From Clostridium sp. 'deep sea' (GTDB lineage Bacteria; Bacillota; UBA994; PWPR01), in contig NZ_CP063353.1 in assembly GCF_014931565.1 (NCBI RefSeq), forward strand, positions 2,046,001-2,110,000: a DNA stretch of 64,000 nucleotides, in the 5' to 3' direction. Within the stretch, counting starts at the first letter, position 1. Each line of letters starts with the position of its first letter. The position numbers were made by a program, and so were the translations under genes. Below are positions 63,976-64,000 of this stretch, in pieces. Below the pieces are notes generated by a model. The model saw only the letters and a program-made list of their open reading frames with translations. It did not search any database and had not been told where the DNA came from.

Positions 63976-64000
63976 TTACTTCAGTGCTTCGGCACCGCCA
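63976..64000 (-). CDS. atpG: F1F0 ATP synthase gamma subunit, last seven codons
   Basis: At the window edge the minus strand reads GGAEALK then a stop, 12 bp before the atpD start. This is the usual C-terminal form of AtpG, and gamma is the expected upstream neighbour of beta. Only the last residues are visible, so the call rests on position and this tail. Confidence 0.75.

Overview
The window is AT-rich chromosomal DNA from an endospore-forming, low-GC Gram-positive bacterium, most likely class Clostridia. The main reason is the right end, where one leftward block runs atpG(end)-atpD-atpC, a YueI-type gene, ywmB-murA-spoIID-(OMP-decarboxylase-like)-spoIIQ-like-spoIIID-mbl. This is the usual Firmicute order. 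A Spo0E-like phosphatase gene and sigma-H-like promoters agree with it. I cannot name the genus.

Layout. Positions 1-8.5 kb hold housekeeping and scattered genes: gltX, a Fur-family regulator, a lone half-size chromate transporter, a ThiF/MoeB-like adenylyltransferase, larE, a TPR protein, and argS on the opposite strand. A noncoding stretch at 8.5-9.36 kb ends in nine palindromic 48-50 bp tandem repeats that abut the degV stop codon. From 9.4 to 23 kb come degV, an orphan pilin-like gene, a SNF2 helicase/SWIM pair, a 2054-residue secreted calcium-repeat protein with a membrane LuxR-type regulator upstream, and a C_GCAxxG_C_C protein. From 23.5 to 28.1 kb come an M20 peptidase, an NAD-dependent epimerase, a 68-aa orphan, an SPL-type radical SAM protein and a protein with a PECC motif.

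The centrepiece is 28.36-50.93 kb: seven consecutive copies (U1-U7, numbered left to right) of one four-gene membrane module, all on the minus strand. In transcription order each has gene 1 (DUF6754-like, two-membrane-segment protein with a large conserved domain), gene 2 (six-segment membrane protein ending in GIERGHLGG), gene 3 (domain between two membrane anchors, predicted outside the cell) and gene 4 (six-segment membrane protein). Every copy ends in its own hairpin terminator. U1-U4 carry sigma-H-like promoters at a nearly constant distance from gene 1. U6 and U7 have sigma-A-like candidates, and none is clear for U5. U2 and U7 are nearly identical in genes 1, 2 and 4 but not in gene 3. 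I infer a single membrane complex made in several differentially expressed versions, perhaps tied to the transition to stationary phase or sporulation. Its function is unknown to me.

Right of the array are the Spo0E-like gene, a Myb-like/S1 fusion protein, a DUF445 protein, and then the mbl-to-atp block. A 260-bp MITE-like element with 12-bp terminal inverted repeats sits directly against the atpC terminator.
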